From: Mallotus nudiflorus
Lineage: Eukaryota > Streptophyta > Magnoliopsida > Malpighiales > Euphorbiaceae
DNA length: 64,000 bases
Direction: 5' to 3'
Assembly: GCA_947683625.1 (NCBI GenBank)
Contig: CANTUR010000418.1
Coordinates: 2,976,001 to 3,040,000 of the forward strand
The position numbers were made by a program, and so were the translations under genes. This document shows, in pieces, positions 1-14,782 of the stretch. Each line of letters begins with the position of its first letter. Position 1 is the stretch's first letter. The notes beneath the pieces were generated by a model that worked only from the letters and a program-made list of their open reading frames with translations, searched no databases and had not been told where the DNA came from.

Positions 1-100
1 ATTCAAATCCGAACAACCCTATCTTTGAGCTTCGGGGATTCAAACCTGAACAGCCCTGTCTTTTGAGCTTTGGGGATTCAAACCCGAACAACCCTGTCCT
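1..100. repeat. 37-38 bp tandem repeat, about 2.7 copies, at the window edge
   Basis: Copies begin at 1, 38 and 76, each starting ATTCAAA and containing GAACA(A/G)CCCT. The third is partial. The array may start left of the window. It lies upstream of the TATA-like box of the first antisense ORF of the Tat element. No function can be assigned. Confidence 0.75.
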
Positions 101-283
101 TACCACAGCGCAACACTTGGGTTTTCCTGGCCCACACATTATTCATCTTGAAACATGAAGCTTGAGTTTTCCTGGCTCGATCTTCCTAAAACTTCATTTA
201 CACGACTTTCATTCTCGAACTTTGACTTCTCAGCACACAAAAATAATGACCCTTTTTTTTCAAAACCCTAAACTTCCATCCAT

Positions 284-400
284 TATAAAAGGTAACTTCT
301 CTCCTCCTTTTCTCTCTTTTCACTTTTGTCATTTTCCCCTTGTCTTTTTTCTTCTTTCTTTTTTCTCTACACTTTTCGTACTTTTTTCTTTTCCCAGATA
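284..400 (+). promoter_or_regulatory. Putative promoter and pyrimidine-rich leader of the mobile-domain ORF
   Basis: TATAAAA at 284-290 is followed by about 105 bases of almost pure C/T and then an ATG at 401. A TATA box with a Y-rich leader is a normal plant promoter layout. It would drive transcription rightward, antisense to the Tat gag-pol genes. The position fits, but there is no transcript evidence. Confidence 0.4.
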
Positions 401-2905
401 ATGGAAGATGAGAGAACACCTCCTATACCTGAGTGGGATCACATCCCACCATCTGCTAGCACTTCTTAGAGCCTTAGATTGACACGGGGAGGCTCAATTC
501 CTCTCTTGGTGAATCTAGGGTCCCACATTTATTCATCCACATCTAGAGAGGTCAGTACCCGTATTTCTTTATTTTTCCTACAAATTACATTGGGTTAGTG
601 ATTATTCTTGTGTATTTATTATTCTAAAGTATGATTAGATCAAACAAATATGATTTCTGCCATTTTAATGTAAAACTTAAAATAAACCTTCGTTGTCTGC
701 ATTCCGCAGGGGTGATCGCCTCTTCGATGAGGCGATCATCTCATCAATGAGGCGATCACCCCTGTAATGAGGTGATCACCCCTGTAATGAGGCGATCGCC
801 TCTGTGATGAGATGATCGCTTCATTAACAGAGTGATCTTCATCACGTATATGCTTATTTATTCTAAATTTTTTTCCTACGGTAAAGAAATGCATAAATTC
901 AACTTCCCTATTTCTTTCCTTATTGCAGCATGATGCTCAGACATTTAAAGGTGCTAGGAATTTTCATGGGGCCCAAGTCTTCTATAGTGAGCTAAATAAC
1001 GATAAGAAGGATCGGATCTAGGAGACTGGATTCAAAGACTTTGTACTATTACACCTTTCACCTTTCATTTGGTGAGCTCACTGTGGACCTAGTGTCATTC
1101 GTTACTATTATCGGGATTGCCTGTGCTGGGGACCCCATCCCCCTTGATGTGAGCTTACACCAGCTATCTTCGGATAAGGCCGTATACATCGAGTGGCTTT
1201 TGGGCATGACTCCCGACATGAAGGGGACTCATACCCTCAAACTGGACTCGATTAGGAGCTTCTATACTCGAGAGCGAGCTGTGGCTATGATCACTCCTCA
1301 CGAGGTTGATCAGGTGGTGAGGGCTTTCCTGCTTTACTTGCTTAGCACCACCTTCTTTGCTGACACTACCAACTTGATCGACCTGATGTTCCTACCAGCT
1401 CTTCAAGATCTTAATCAGGTATCTACATTCTACTGGGCCAGTTACGCTCTTGTGTATCTATACCGGAGCATGGACAAGGTGGTCCGAGGGGCCAAGAGAT
1501 TTTACGACTTTTGCATGCTGTTTTGGTAAGTCGTGACCCTTCCCTTCCTTAACTTGTTCTAACCTCCATTTGCTTATACTGGTTAATCAACTTCTTTCTT
1601 CTTCTTTTTTTTAGGTCTGGGCTTTGGAGCTGGAGCTGCTTATAGGTGTGCTATGAGTAGGAGATCACCTCCCAACTATCAGCAGATGGGGTGCCAATCA
1701 TGTTTTGAAGAGGCATCTCGCCCGAGTGCATATCCACAGGCAGCACCTGAACTCCTTGACGCATGATGACCTACGAAACACAACCTCTTTCATTAGTAAA
1801 TTATGCAAATCTAATATACTTACCTACTGACATCTCCACTTTTTATAGATCCGGAATGACATATAAGGGTTTGAGGATAGCTGTACTATTGAGATGACTC
1901 GTTCCAAGCCCCTAGCCCAGAAGAGAGTGCTCCTCTATAGCCCTGGATATCGAGCTTGGTATTTGGGTGAGCGGGTCTTGAACTAGAGGGGAGGTGTTAG
2001 AGCAAGGCGGGTTCCCAGATCTCCTCCTGATAGCATGCTTTAGGCTCATGAGCTAGAGGGTGATGACCTCGCTCAGGCTATCACAGGCTCACTAGCTGTG
2101 GATCAAACAGTTCTTGTGAAGAGTCGATATGCAGAGTTCATTCAAACTCACCTTCTACTGATAATCCTCTTTCATGTCGCTTCTACCTCTCAGGTATATC
2201 CCAGTAAGCTTTTCCACCTTGAGAATTAGTTGCATTGTTATATGCTTTTCCTGTCTTACCTTTAGGCTGTACCTGTTAGGCCTATGCCCCCAGCCAAATC
2301 TCAAGTGTGAAAGAGAGAGCCCCTAAGGCATCGATTGGATCTAGGCAGGGAGGAGACCTCGGTGGCTGTCGAGTAGGCCAGGCCGACTACTGCCCCCAGT
2401 TTTGAGTTTATCCCAGGCAGCTTTATCCATGTCCCCGACCCCTTAGCTCGATGTTGGGTTCCTCCCGGAGAGTTGTCTTGTCAGTTTTTGACCTTAGATG
2501 AAGACCTGACACCTACATGCACCCCTGGTGGTGCTACTCATATAAACTCCTTCCTGACCTGCTTTCATTGTGATTCTTAAGACACCTATTAGTTCTAACA
2601 TTTATATGATAATGCAGATTCCTCTAGAGCATGGTCTATACATGTACCGCATGATAGAAGCCTAGAGACTACATGCTGGAGGTCAACCAACAGTAGAGGG
2701 TAAGAATCTTTTTATTTCCTACATGTATGCATGCTTGCATGATTTACTTAACAGGATCGGGATGAGGCTAGTAGGGTGAGGATCGCCACTCTTGAGCGTC
2801 AGATTTATGTGTTCCAGATTGATGAGGATGACGAGGACGAGGACAGGAGTGGCAACAACATTGGAGAAAGGGATGACCTTGAAGGTACTAGATCAGACAC
2901 TTGAT
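401..2905 (+). pseudogene. Plant mobile domain (MAIN/PMD-like) extra ORF of the Tat element, broken
   Basis: Multi-exon ORF antisense to the neighbouring pol. The clearest block is 1041-1529: TFHLSFGELTVDL, then AFLLYLLSTTFFAD and WASYALVYLYR. These match the plant mobile domain found in MAIN-type proteins, some DNA transposons and Tat extra ORFs. A GTAAGT donor follows at about 1528 and an acceptor at about 1615. The domain resumes at 1850-2195, including YSPGYRAWYLGERVL. A last exon (2757-2886) encodes an acidic tail. Stops at 467, near 1018, in the exon from 1616 (TAG at 1655-1657) and near 1984, plus a frame change before 1041, show decay. Exon limits are inferred. The domain's role in retroelements is unknown. 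Confidence 0.75.
709..842. repeat. Palindrome array A: seven 14-bp units at exact 20-bp period
   Basis: Units start at 709, 729, 749, 769, 789, 809 and 829. Each is a version of the palindrome GAGGCGATCGCCTC, centred on GATC, and is separated from the next by a 6-bp spacer (TTCGAT, ATCAAT, TGTAAT, TGTAAT, TGTGAT, ATTAAC). The unit at 789-802 is a perfect palindrome. The array sits in the putative first intron of the mobile-domain ORF. Related arrays are at 3,166, 18,898 and 19,600. Confidence 0.95.
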
Positions 2906-3165
2906 GTACAAGGGCCTATAAATCATTGTTTCTCTCTTTCGACTGATTCAATTAGCTTAGACAATGAACATATACATTTTTTACATATTTATTGATTTAT
3001 TGATGAATTGTTTACAGAGATCGACTTTTATCTCAATTAAGTTTATTCTTTTACATGAAAATTAATTTCAATGATTACATGTGTGTGTGTCTACCCCACT
3101 ACATCTTGATTTCCACTTGTCGAGATTGCACAATTTGACGAAGCTCAATAACTGACACTGTTGAA

Positions 3166-3250
3166 GAGTCGATCACCTCATGGCTTCTTGATGAAGAGGT
3201 GATCACCTCTTTCTGTTGAGGCGACGCCTCATCGATGAGGTGATCACCTC
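3166..3250. repeat. Palindrome array B, same family as array A
   Basis: Four units lie at 3166-3179, 3196-3209, 3218-3230 and 3237-3250. The second and fourth are perfect 14-bp palindromes (GAGGTGATCACCTC). The third is a 13-mer (GAGGCGACGCCTC) that has lost one base from GATC. Spacers are 16, 8 and 6 bp. The array lies between the two antisense extra ORFs. Array D shares the 16/8 spacing and the 13-mer form. Confidence 0.93.
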
Positions 3251-3564
3251 ATCAGCAGATGGTCTTACCCTTTTAAAAAACTCAAAACCCTTATCCACCC
3301 TTGTTCTTAAGTCCCCTTTGTCCCTAACCTCCAGTTTCTCTCTCTAGACACCCCTGAAAGCTTGAATCATAATTGAACAGAGTTTTAGACTGCTACAATC
3401 AATCTTAAAAGGTTTAGACAACAAATCTTGGGCTAGGTTAGAGCCATTTCACCTTTCGGTCTTCAAATCACTACATACTAGGAGGATTAATTTTCCTTTC
3501 CTCCATACCATAGTTTAATTATAGCACCCCATAAGCACATTTTCTAGTTTAACATAATAAAAAT

Positions 3565-4577
3565 ATGTCCTCTACTGGAGGAATTCAAAGCAATTCTCGA
3601 TCGCCATGCAGATTCCACTTGCCGACTTGTGGTTCTTGACCTTGAAAACCCAAATCCTCACTCCATTTAATACCAGATGGCACGTATGTTCAACCTTCCA
3701 ACCCGGTCCTTTTCTCACTGTATTCTTAGTTCAGAAATCATATTAGAATCCTTCCTTGAGATCACCATGGGTATGGACAAAGAAGAAACTTGCTGGCCTC
3801 GCATGATGGCTCTCAATTTGTACGCCCAGTTTCTGCTAGTTTCTTCCTTTGGACACTATGATTTGAAGGTCCTTTCTATTCTTGATTAGGTGGAATCAGG
3901 GTTCAATCCCTTCTCTCTCATTTTAGTAGAAACTATTATTGGATTGGATAAATTCATAGAAACATGACGATTCTCAAGAAGCCCCTTTCTGTTTGAGGAA
4001 AGCTCTCTGGTGTTAACTCTTGACTTTTAATTGTCTTATTATTTGCACCTAATCATTTGTCAATTTATAGATGTGGCTTTATGAAAAGTTGAGTCTGCTC
4101 GAACCCCCTCAAGACATCAGGCATTATAAGGCCAAACATTACCGAACAAGGAAGCTACACCCCATTTCGACAGATGTTCACAACTGGCTATCAACATTTC
4201 TTGACACTCTAATCCACTGGATGTGCCTTCGGTGGGGATTGTAGCTTGTGACCATTCGTTCCTATGCATATTGCGTTCCGATCATCGATCTTCATTTTGC
4301 TACCTTTTACAATCCAGCCTGCCTCTGTCGTCAATACGGTCATATACAACTGATCATAGGGTTAGTTCATGAGTTTGAACTAGGGCCCCTTTCTCAAAAC
4401 TTCCTGGACCATTTGGTGGCAACTTGGCCTCGAAGAATCATCAAGAGAAACTTAGACTATAATGGAGATCAGACTACTGATGATCATTACAAGGCGTGGG
4501 TTTACTTGCAACAGACAAAAAGAGACGAATTTATTAGAAACAAAAGAACAAGAGAGTTACAAGTATTGAACTTTTGA
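3565..4577 (+). pseudogene. DUF7745-like second extra ORF of the Tat element, broken
   Basis: Plus-strand, antisense to gag-pol. The readable blocks are: 3677-3889 with WPRMMALNLYAQFLLVSSFG; in frame past a TAG, VESGFNPFSLILVETIIGLD; then, after an apparent intron ending TTTATAG near 4070, WLYEKLSLLEPPQDIRHYK; and 4248-4577 with FATFYNPACLCRQYGHIQ. This order (WE..MLALAIYA, NPFPAILAET..LD, LLEPP..HYK, TYNPARVLRQFG) is the pattern I recognise from the large plant family annotated DUF7745, common in Tat/Ogre retroelements. In-frame stops near 3637, 3887 and 4243 make it a pseudogene. The start at 3565 is a guess and the function is unknown. Confidence 0.65.
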
Positions 4578-4977
4578 GGTGACTAACAAAAGAAGAAAAT
4601 ACAAAATTAGCTTATGCAATTAAGTCATCATTTTCCTTTTTTGTTAGATGTAGTTTCCCTTTTTGTTAGTTAAACAGCTTGTAACAGACACGTTATGCAA
4701 TGTTTAACAGTAATTAAAGCAATATATTTCATTTCATTTAAGCACAATACATATATACATTTCTCTTCTAATACATTTTATATTGTTAGTTGGCTTGCCC
4801 TTGCAAGTTTTTCAACTAACCATTTTGCCTCTCTCTCTCTCTTTTTACGTGTTCTTAACTTCTGCCTGGATCACCTCTTTTGAGGTTTTCAATCTAGCAA
4901 GACCCCCTTTTTTTTTTTGGTCTCTACCTTTTTCTTAGATAGCCTCTTTTTGAGGTTTTCTCCGTGGTGAGACTTTT
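4578..4977. other. Non-coding junction between antisense ORFs and integrase
   Basis: No ORF is supported here. It holds a CT-rich run near 4829 and a duplicated stretch: ACCTCTTTTGAGGTTTTC near 4,872 and the similar CCTCTTTTTGAGGTTTTC near 4,943. On the minus strand this is sequence downstream of the integrase stop. The two divergent transcription units would meet tail to tail here. Confidence 0.6.
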
Positions 4978-6174
4978 TCACAAAAAGTATTTCTTGAGTT
5001 TATCTAGGTTGACGGGCTCCTTGAACTCGTTTCCCTCCATGTCAAACAGAATGGTGGCGCCTTTTGAAAACAAATTCTTTACCATATACGGTCCCTCCTA
5101 ATTAGGCTTGAATTTCCCTCGAGGGTCGGTCATGACTGACTTTGTAAGCTTCAGCACCAAATCCCCTTCTTGAATCTTCCCTGGCTTGACTTTTTTATTA
5201 TAGGCACGGGCTATTCTTTTTTGATACAGCTAAGAATGATACATAGCTTTCATCCTCTTTTCATCTAGTAATGTCAACTGAGCCAATCGACTCTATACCC
5301 ATTGATACTCAGGGAGTTTAGATTCTAAGAGGACTCTCAATGACCTTATCTCAACTTCCACCGGTAAAATGACCTCACATCCATAAACTAAAAAGTACGG
5401 AGTGACTCGTGTTGAGGTTCTGGCAGTGGTTTGGTAACCCCACAATGCGAATTGTAAGTATTCTGCCCAATCTTGGTAATTTTCTAACATATTGGCCAAG
5501 ATCTTTTTTACATTCTTATTGGTTGCTTCCATTGCCCCATTTGCTTGCGGCCTATACGAAGACGATTTGTGGTGCTTGATCTTATAGTCTTTCAGTAGCA
5601 TAGCCATTTCTGCTCAAAATTGAACCTCATTGTCTGTAACTATATGGTATGACAAACCATATCTACAGATTATGTTCTTTTCGATGAACCTCGACATTTT
5701 CTTTGAACCCACAGTAGCATAAGATTCAACCTCAACCCATTTGGAGAAGTAGTCAATATCCATAATAATATATCGATGGCCATTAGTTGCTTTTGGCCTT
5801 ACCTCTCCTATGATGTCAATCCCCCATACAGTAAACGGCTAAGGAGAAGTCATTCCCTGAAGCTCCATAGATGGTAAGTGGCTAACATCACCATAAGTTT
5901 AGCAGTTATGACATTTCTTCATAAATCTAACACAATATGCTTTCATGGTGAGCCAAAAGTACCCATAATAAGCTATTTTCTTTGCCAAGACTGTCCCATT
6001 CATGTGTGGCCTGCATATCCCTTTATGAATTGCTTCCATAAGCTGTCGAGATTCATCCTTATCAACACATTGGAGGTGTACCCTGACTAGCATTCTTTTG
6101 TATAACATCCTATTGTGACTTATGAACTGTCGAGAACATTTGTAGGGATATCCTCTCTTTCCTATTAGTGTCAT
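4978..6174 (-). pseudogene. Tat integrase (zinc-binding, DDE core and C-terminal region), broken
   Basis: Read from 6174 downward: an HHCC zinc region (HKGICRPHMNG, then FMKKCHNC); a DDE core with DIDYFSKWVEVESYATVG, VTDNEVQF and PQANGAMEATNKN giving D, D and E; and a C-terminal block with DPRGKF, EGPYMVKN and PVNLDKLKKYFL ending at TGA 4978-4980. The C-terminal motif set is typical of Tat integrases. In-frame stops (near 5610 and 5100) inactivate it. The enzyme would join element cDNA to chromosomal DNA. Confidence 0.88.
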
Positions 6175-6672
6175 CTAAAAATTGCCTACTCTTTATATAT
6201 CTTTGTAAGTCATAAACCCAAGGTTTCTTAGCAGCATCAACTGGTGTTACACTCACCTCCTTGTAACAAGGGGCTTGAGATTTTGTCACAATTAAAGGCC
6301 TAGCTTCTGGCTGTTTCCTACTTTCCCATATGGAGGCCAGTGTGGCTAGGGCATCAGCTATCTGGTTTCCTTCTCTCTGCAAGTGAACAAACTTACACTG
6401 AGTAAATGAGCACAGGATAGTAGCCAGATATTCCCAATAAGGACGCAATCTATCCTCTTTTATCTCCCACTCTTTGGTAGCTTTTTTTATGACTAACATG
6501 GAGTCCCCGTACATGGTAACCTTCTCCGCCCCTATACTGCATAATGCCTCTAGATCGAAAATGTAGGCCTCGGGATCATCTGTCCCTCTGGTGTAACCAA
6601 AATCACACCTATTCTGGCCCCTTTGTTATTGATAGCTCCATCAAAGTACATTTTCCAACCTTGTACCTTTAT
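6175..6672 (-). pseudogene. Tat archaeal-type RNase H domain, broken
   Basis: At the 6672 side the reading is GWKMYFDGAINNKGARIGV, the usual start of the second RNase H of Tat elements. After a deleted and shifted stretch comes MYGDSMLVIKKATKEWEIKE and then REGNQIADALATLAS. The segment joins the integrase without a gap. Its upstream end is severed by the solo LTR at 6,673; the first RNase H resumes at 9,948 on the other side. Confidence 0.85.
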
Positions 6673-9947
<3,275 letters not shown>

Positions 9948-10499
9948 TCTATTGCCCCTAGGTGTTCGTGAGGAAACTCTAACTTCCGTTCTTGGTCATC
10001 ATCAACTGGGCTTTGTGCCAGGAAGTCTGCTACCGCTCTTCCTTTCATCGTCTTTTTGGCTATATACTCTATGTCGAACTCTGTGAGTAGAACAAACCAC
10101 CTAGCTAACTTTCCTGTAAGGGACGGGGTTTGCTAGAGATACATGAGGGGATCATGTTTGGAAACTGCTAGCACTTTATAAGACTGTAAATAGTGTCGGA
10201 GTTTTTTCGTTGCCCAAATCACTGCTAGGCATGTTTTCTCCATAAGGCTATAACTAGTTTTGTAAGGAAGAAGTTTCTTGCTCAAGTAATACATAGTGTG
10301 CTCTATCTTCTCTTCGCCTACTTGTGCCAACATTACCCCTATTGCGTCTTTTTCAATTGCTAGATATAGGATTAAGGCTTTACCTGGTCTTGGCAGTTGC
10401 AAAACCGAAGGATTCATCAGATAATCCTTGATAGCTTCAAAGGCCTGTTGACACCTTTCATCCCACTCCATGGGTTGATCTTTCTTTAGAAGCCTAAAG
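9948..10499 (-). pseudogene. Tat RNase H (first), broken
   Basis: Follows RT on the minus strand. Visible pieces are GHLQYIRRFIAKLTAIC, YLAIEKDAIGVMLAQ, then EKTCLAVIWATKKLRHYLQSY and, past a stop, LTGKLARWFVLLTEFDIEYI and KGRAVADFLAQ. This is the RT thumb/RNase H block of Ty3/gypsy pol. It is frame-shifted relative to RT near 10,560 and ends at the solo LTR. Confidence 0.88.
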
Positions 10500-11252
10500 A
10501 TGGGATTGCATATGGCTGTCAATTTGGCTATAAATCTGCGGATATACTGTAAATGCCCCAAGAACCCTCAGACCTTTTTCATTCTTTGGCTTGGGCATAT
10601 CCCTGATTGCCTTAATCTTATCTGAATGTACCTCTATTCCTTTTTGGCTGACAATATGTCCCAATAGTTTCCTAGATGTAACCCCAAAAACACACTTATT
10701 CGGATTTAGTCTGAGATTATACTTTTCTGCCCTTGCCAAAAACCTATCTAGTGCCTCGAAATGCCCTTCCCTGGTTATGGATTTCACCATCATATCATCC
10801 ACATACACTTTTACTTCCTTGTGGATTATGTCGTGAAGCAAAGCGGTCGCCATCCTTTGATAAGTGGCTCCTACATTCTTTAATCCAAAAGGCATCACTA
10901 GGTAATAATACATGCCCCATTCGATGGTGAATGATTTTTTTAACTTATCCATCACTGCTATCATGATATGATTGTACCCTAAAAATCCATTCATGAAAGA
11001 GTACATCGCATTAGAAGCCGCACTATCAATTAGCGTATCGACATGTGGTAGCGAAAAGTCATCCTTGGGGCAGGCTTTGTTCAAATCTTGGTAATCCATG
11101 CACACTCTGACCCTTCCATCCTTTTTAGGAACAGGAACTATGTTTGCTAATCACTGGGTGTCTTCTACCACTTCTAGAAACTTTACCTTCAATTGTGTTT
11201 TGACCTCTTCCTTGACCAGGAGAGCCCATTCTGGCTTTAACCTCCTTTGCTT
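10500..11252 (-). pseudogene. Tat reverse transcriptase, broken
   Basis: On the minus strand: VCMDYQDLNKACPKDDFSLP, MPFGLKNVGATYQ and VKVYVDDMMVKS (the YVDD catalytic box), then LNPNKCVFGVTSRKLLGHIV. All core palm motifs are present in the usual order. A frame change after KNEKGLRVLG near 10,560 and an upstream stop break the ORF. The enzyme would copy element RNA to cDNA. Confidence 0.92.
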
Positions 11253-12078
11253 TTACTTTATTGGTGCTATATGAGGGTATGTGGGGATCCTATATTCTGA
11301 GATCTCTTTATCGATTCGGGGCATGTCTTCATAACTCCAAGAAAATACTTTCTGTCTCTTTGTTAAGATTTCTTTCATTTTTTCTCTCTCGTCATGAGTT
11401 AAACCAGAAGTAAGCAATATATTCTTAGGATTATCATTTGTGCCCAAATTAAATGATTCAGTTTGCATGGAATTAATGTCAAACATATGCATAAAATGAT
11501 CATTACAAATAGAATAACCATTAGGGAACACATCACACAAATAAGCAAATTCAGATTTCATTGCATTCACTTTTAAAAAGAAAAGATCATCAGTTTCAAA
11601 TAGAGAAGTAAAAGAAACATCGTAGTCATCATAAAAGACATCTATGATAGAGTTGAGGATGTAGGTTTCAAAATCAAGTTCTTTGCTTTGATCATTAATG
11701 TCTTTCAACTCTGAAGTAGCTTCATTCTCTTTAAATTCTTTTTTAGCCAGCACCAGCTCCTCAGAAGGGGTTTCTTCAACAGTAACACTTTGAGTTCTGT
11801 TCATAAATTTAGCAAAGATTTTAAACCCTAGAATAACTTCCCCAGCCGTCAGGAGAGGTTCTGGAGTCCTGCTGTATGGATACTTAGTGCCTTCCTTTAT
11901 AAAGATCTCCCACAAAGTTTTCTTCTCAGCCATTACTTCCTTTTCCTTTTCTTTAGACTAGCCCTAGATATCTATATCTCTCTAAATTTTATCAGCCTCT
12001 TTGAACCCTAGCCCATGATTTAAAACAGGCACCTTATTTTTCATAAATTCTGAAGGTCTATTTTGATCTCTTCCTAAC
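11253..12078 (-). pseudogene. Tat protease-RT linker region of pol
   Basis: Minus-strand region with an open stretch at 11,933-11,253 (start AEKKTLWEIFIKEGTKYPYS, end EYRIPTYPHIAPIK). The stretch upstream to 12,078 reads MGLGRDQNRPSEFM and VPVLNHGLGFKEADK, the glycine-rich GLG segment typical of this part of Tat pol. It continues, across the solo LTR, into the protease tail at 14,783. No catalytic motif is visible. Confidence 0.75.
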
Positions 12079-12083
12079 CCCAT

Positions 12084-14777
12084 TGTAATAACTCGAGAAG
12101 CCGAGAAATCGAGCCAACTCCGTTCAACCCCTTTTCGGCCACCATTTTTGATGATTCTGGTGTTATTTTGCTTTTAAAACTCTGTAGAAGCCAATTCCAA
12201 GCTTCCTTTAGCTTGAAAACTTGATTTGGTAAGGATTTAAGCTTGATCTCATTTTCGGCCATTTGAGTTTCTTGATTTTTTGAACTTCGATCTTAATGAT
12301 TCAAGCTTAATTCCTTTACAAAAGTCGCTTCTCTTAGCTTAATCTTGATCATGAAATTTTTGGAATTTATTTTGATTTTTGTGAATTTTTTATTATTTTA
12401 TTAATATTTTCTAATTTTCGTAAATTAATTAAATAAATTGTGAAATTGTGATTTTTGATGTTTATAGAGGTTGAAATTAATTTTAGAATTTAATTTAGAA
12501 TTTTTGTGTAATTAATATAATTTTATTTAGTTTAGGTGAATTTTGGAAATATAGGTTAAATGAGTATTTTGTTAAAATTAATTGGTTAATTGAGTATAAT
12601 TATTGATTTTATTGAATTATATGTTGAGAAAATAATTTTAGAGTAATTATATAATTTTTATTGAATTTTTGAGTATTTATAGTATATTATGTGAATTTTT
12701 ATATATTAGGGGTATTTTGGTAATTTGGTAGTAATATTAGTTGAATATTAAGTTAAATTGGTTTTAATAATTATTTGAGGTATAAAAATGATTTTTTACA
12801 AATTATTTACTATTTTTAACAAATTAAAACTACTTTTCAAAATTTATTTGCAAATTATATGTAATATACTATTTTTGTAAATAAATGAGTTTTTTTAATG
12901 ATTTTTAATATATTTTTGGGCTAATTAAGTTTGGATTTATTAAATGAATTTCTATTTATATTTGTAAATTTATAGAGAATTATGGATTTTTAATAATATT
13001 TTATTAAAATTAGGGTTTTATTGTAATTATCGGTGAAATAATTATTTTCAGTGTTTTAAATATCTAATTTGCTATATTTTGATTATTAAAGGGTATTTTT
13101 GGAATTTTCATGCGTTATGTGTTTATCTTGTGAATTGTGAGCCTCGGTTGGTGGAATTATAGTTTGGGAGTCCGACTGAGGGGTTGTGTGAATGTATATA
13201 TTCGAAGTATGTTTTCTTATAAGACCGGCTCTACTTTCTGAGTAGAGAGATGTCCGTTTTACAGGGGAGGTTCTGCTGAATTTTTGGTAGAATTCTCGTA
13301 AAACGTGACATTCGATCAAATCCCTATTCTCTATTTGTGTCCAGTATTATAGATTGAGTCTCTAGAAATTATGTTAGATTTATTCTAATTTCGTGTTAAT
13401 ATTTTATTTGTTAGTTGTGCCAAAACTAAGGCCTAGTGGACCAGGCCCGTTAGATCTGTCTCATGGAGCACACAACTGTGAGTTGTTATTTTATTATACG
13501 TGTATTAGGATGCATGTTTTAGAAATGTATGTTTTAATTATATGAAATATGCATAAATGATTTAATAAATGCTTAAGTATATTTTAGGTATATTTTAGTA
13601 TATTTTTGGTATATTTTAAATTAAATGCATGTATTATTCTTGATTTATACCTAAAATGTTTTTAAGTATATATAAGGTTTATTTATTAATTGAATTTGTT
13701 TAACATATATATACTCGAAATATACTTGGTTTATTTTTGGTATATTTCTAGTATATATATGGTTTATATTGCTATTTAAATTAATGTCATGCATCATTTA
13801 TTTTACGAATGTATGAGTTTATTTTAAATGAAGGATATCAATAGAACGTGCTACCTAGTGGGCAACACTAGGACCGAGTACATACTGGTACGACGATAGA
13901 ATTTAGGTTAAATTACTAACCTATTTGTGGATTATGATTGGATTGATTTGATTTGATGTGTGATGTGATTGAGGGTGTGATTGCTGGAGCTCGGTTGACC
14001 TAGTGTCTCGGGGCTAATCACACTGACAGTCAGACTGTTGGAGCTTGGTTGACTTAGTGTCTCGAGGTCAGTCTACTGTCCAAATGGAATAAGTGAATTT
14101 ATTTGGAATAAGTGAGCCTGTATGGCTAGAGTGTTGTCTAACACTATTTGAGGTTGCGATCATTTAAGGTTCTATTTGATCCTTCATAAATAGATATTTT
14201 TCAGTGTTATATATATAAAATGGTTTTTACTGCATCTGTGTGTAATTCCCTATATATATATTTATTATATAAACTATTGAGTGTTTGCATTTGTCATTTA
14301 GTTATGCATGTATATATATTATAACAATTCACTCATTGAGGTCTGACTCCCCTCCGTTGATTTATTTTTCAGGAGAGTCTTCATCCTTAGACCTCAGTAG
14401 CAGACCTTTACGCCGAATTTCTTCTGCCCCGGCCTTATTATGTAAATTGCTTACTTGAGTTTTATTTTGTATTCTAGACACTGCAGTAGTGGTTTCAGTG
14501 AGTTGTATGTATTATATATGTATGAGATTTAAATTTCAAAAGTTTGAACCGAGAATTTTTATTAAAGGATTTTATGTTATATGAGTGGTTTTATATTATT
14601 AAATGAGTTGATGGATTATTATTTTACTTATGAGATTTAATTCTGCTACATAATGTTTTATTTATTTTATTATATTGCATGCTTTTATTTTATTTTAAAG
14701 GCTTGCTACGGGTTCCGGATTCGAAAGAATTCTCGTTTCCTAGCGCCGATCATGGCCCCCTGTTTTGGGTCGTGACA
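12084..14777 (+). mobile_element. Solo LTR (about 2.7 kb), sister of the one at 6,673-9,947
   Basis: Runs TGTAATAACTC to GGGTCGTGACA. Flanking repeats are CCCAT (12,079-12,083) and CCTAT (14,778-14,782), one mismatch. The ends, a block containing GGCTTGCTACGGGTTCCGGA, and the segment around TTTTTCAGGAGAGTC near 14,365 match the reverse complement of the other solo LTR. A 54-bp-spaced direct repeat (GGTTGAC(C/T)TAGTGTCTCG) lies near 13,985 and 14,039. No retroelement genes. It splits the Tat protease from the linker. Confidence 0.85.
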
Positions 14778-14782
14778 CCTAT

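Noticed and set aside
709..842. CRISPR array
   Set aside because: Regular palindromic repeats with short spacers look CRISPR-like, but spacers are only 6 bp, are partly identical, there are no cas genes, and the context is a plant retroelement.
4248..4577. Independent host gene of 109 residues
   Set aside because: It continues the DUF7745-like pattern started at 3,677 in the right order and is best read as the C-terminal part of that broken ORF.
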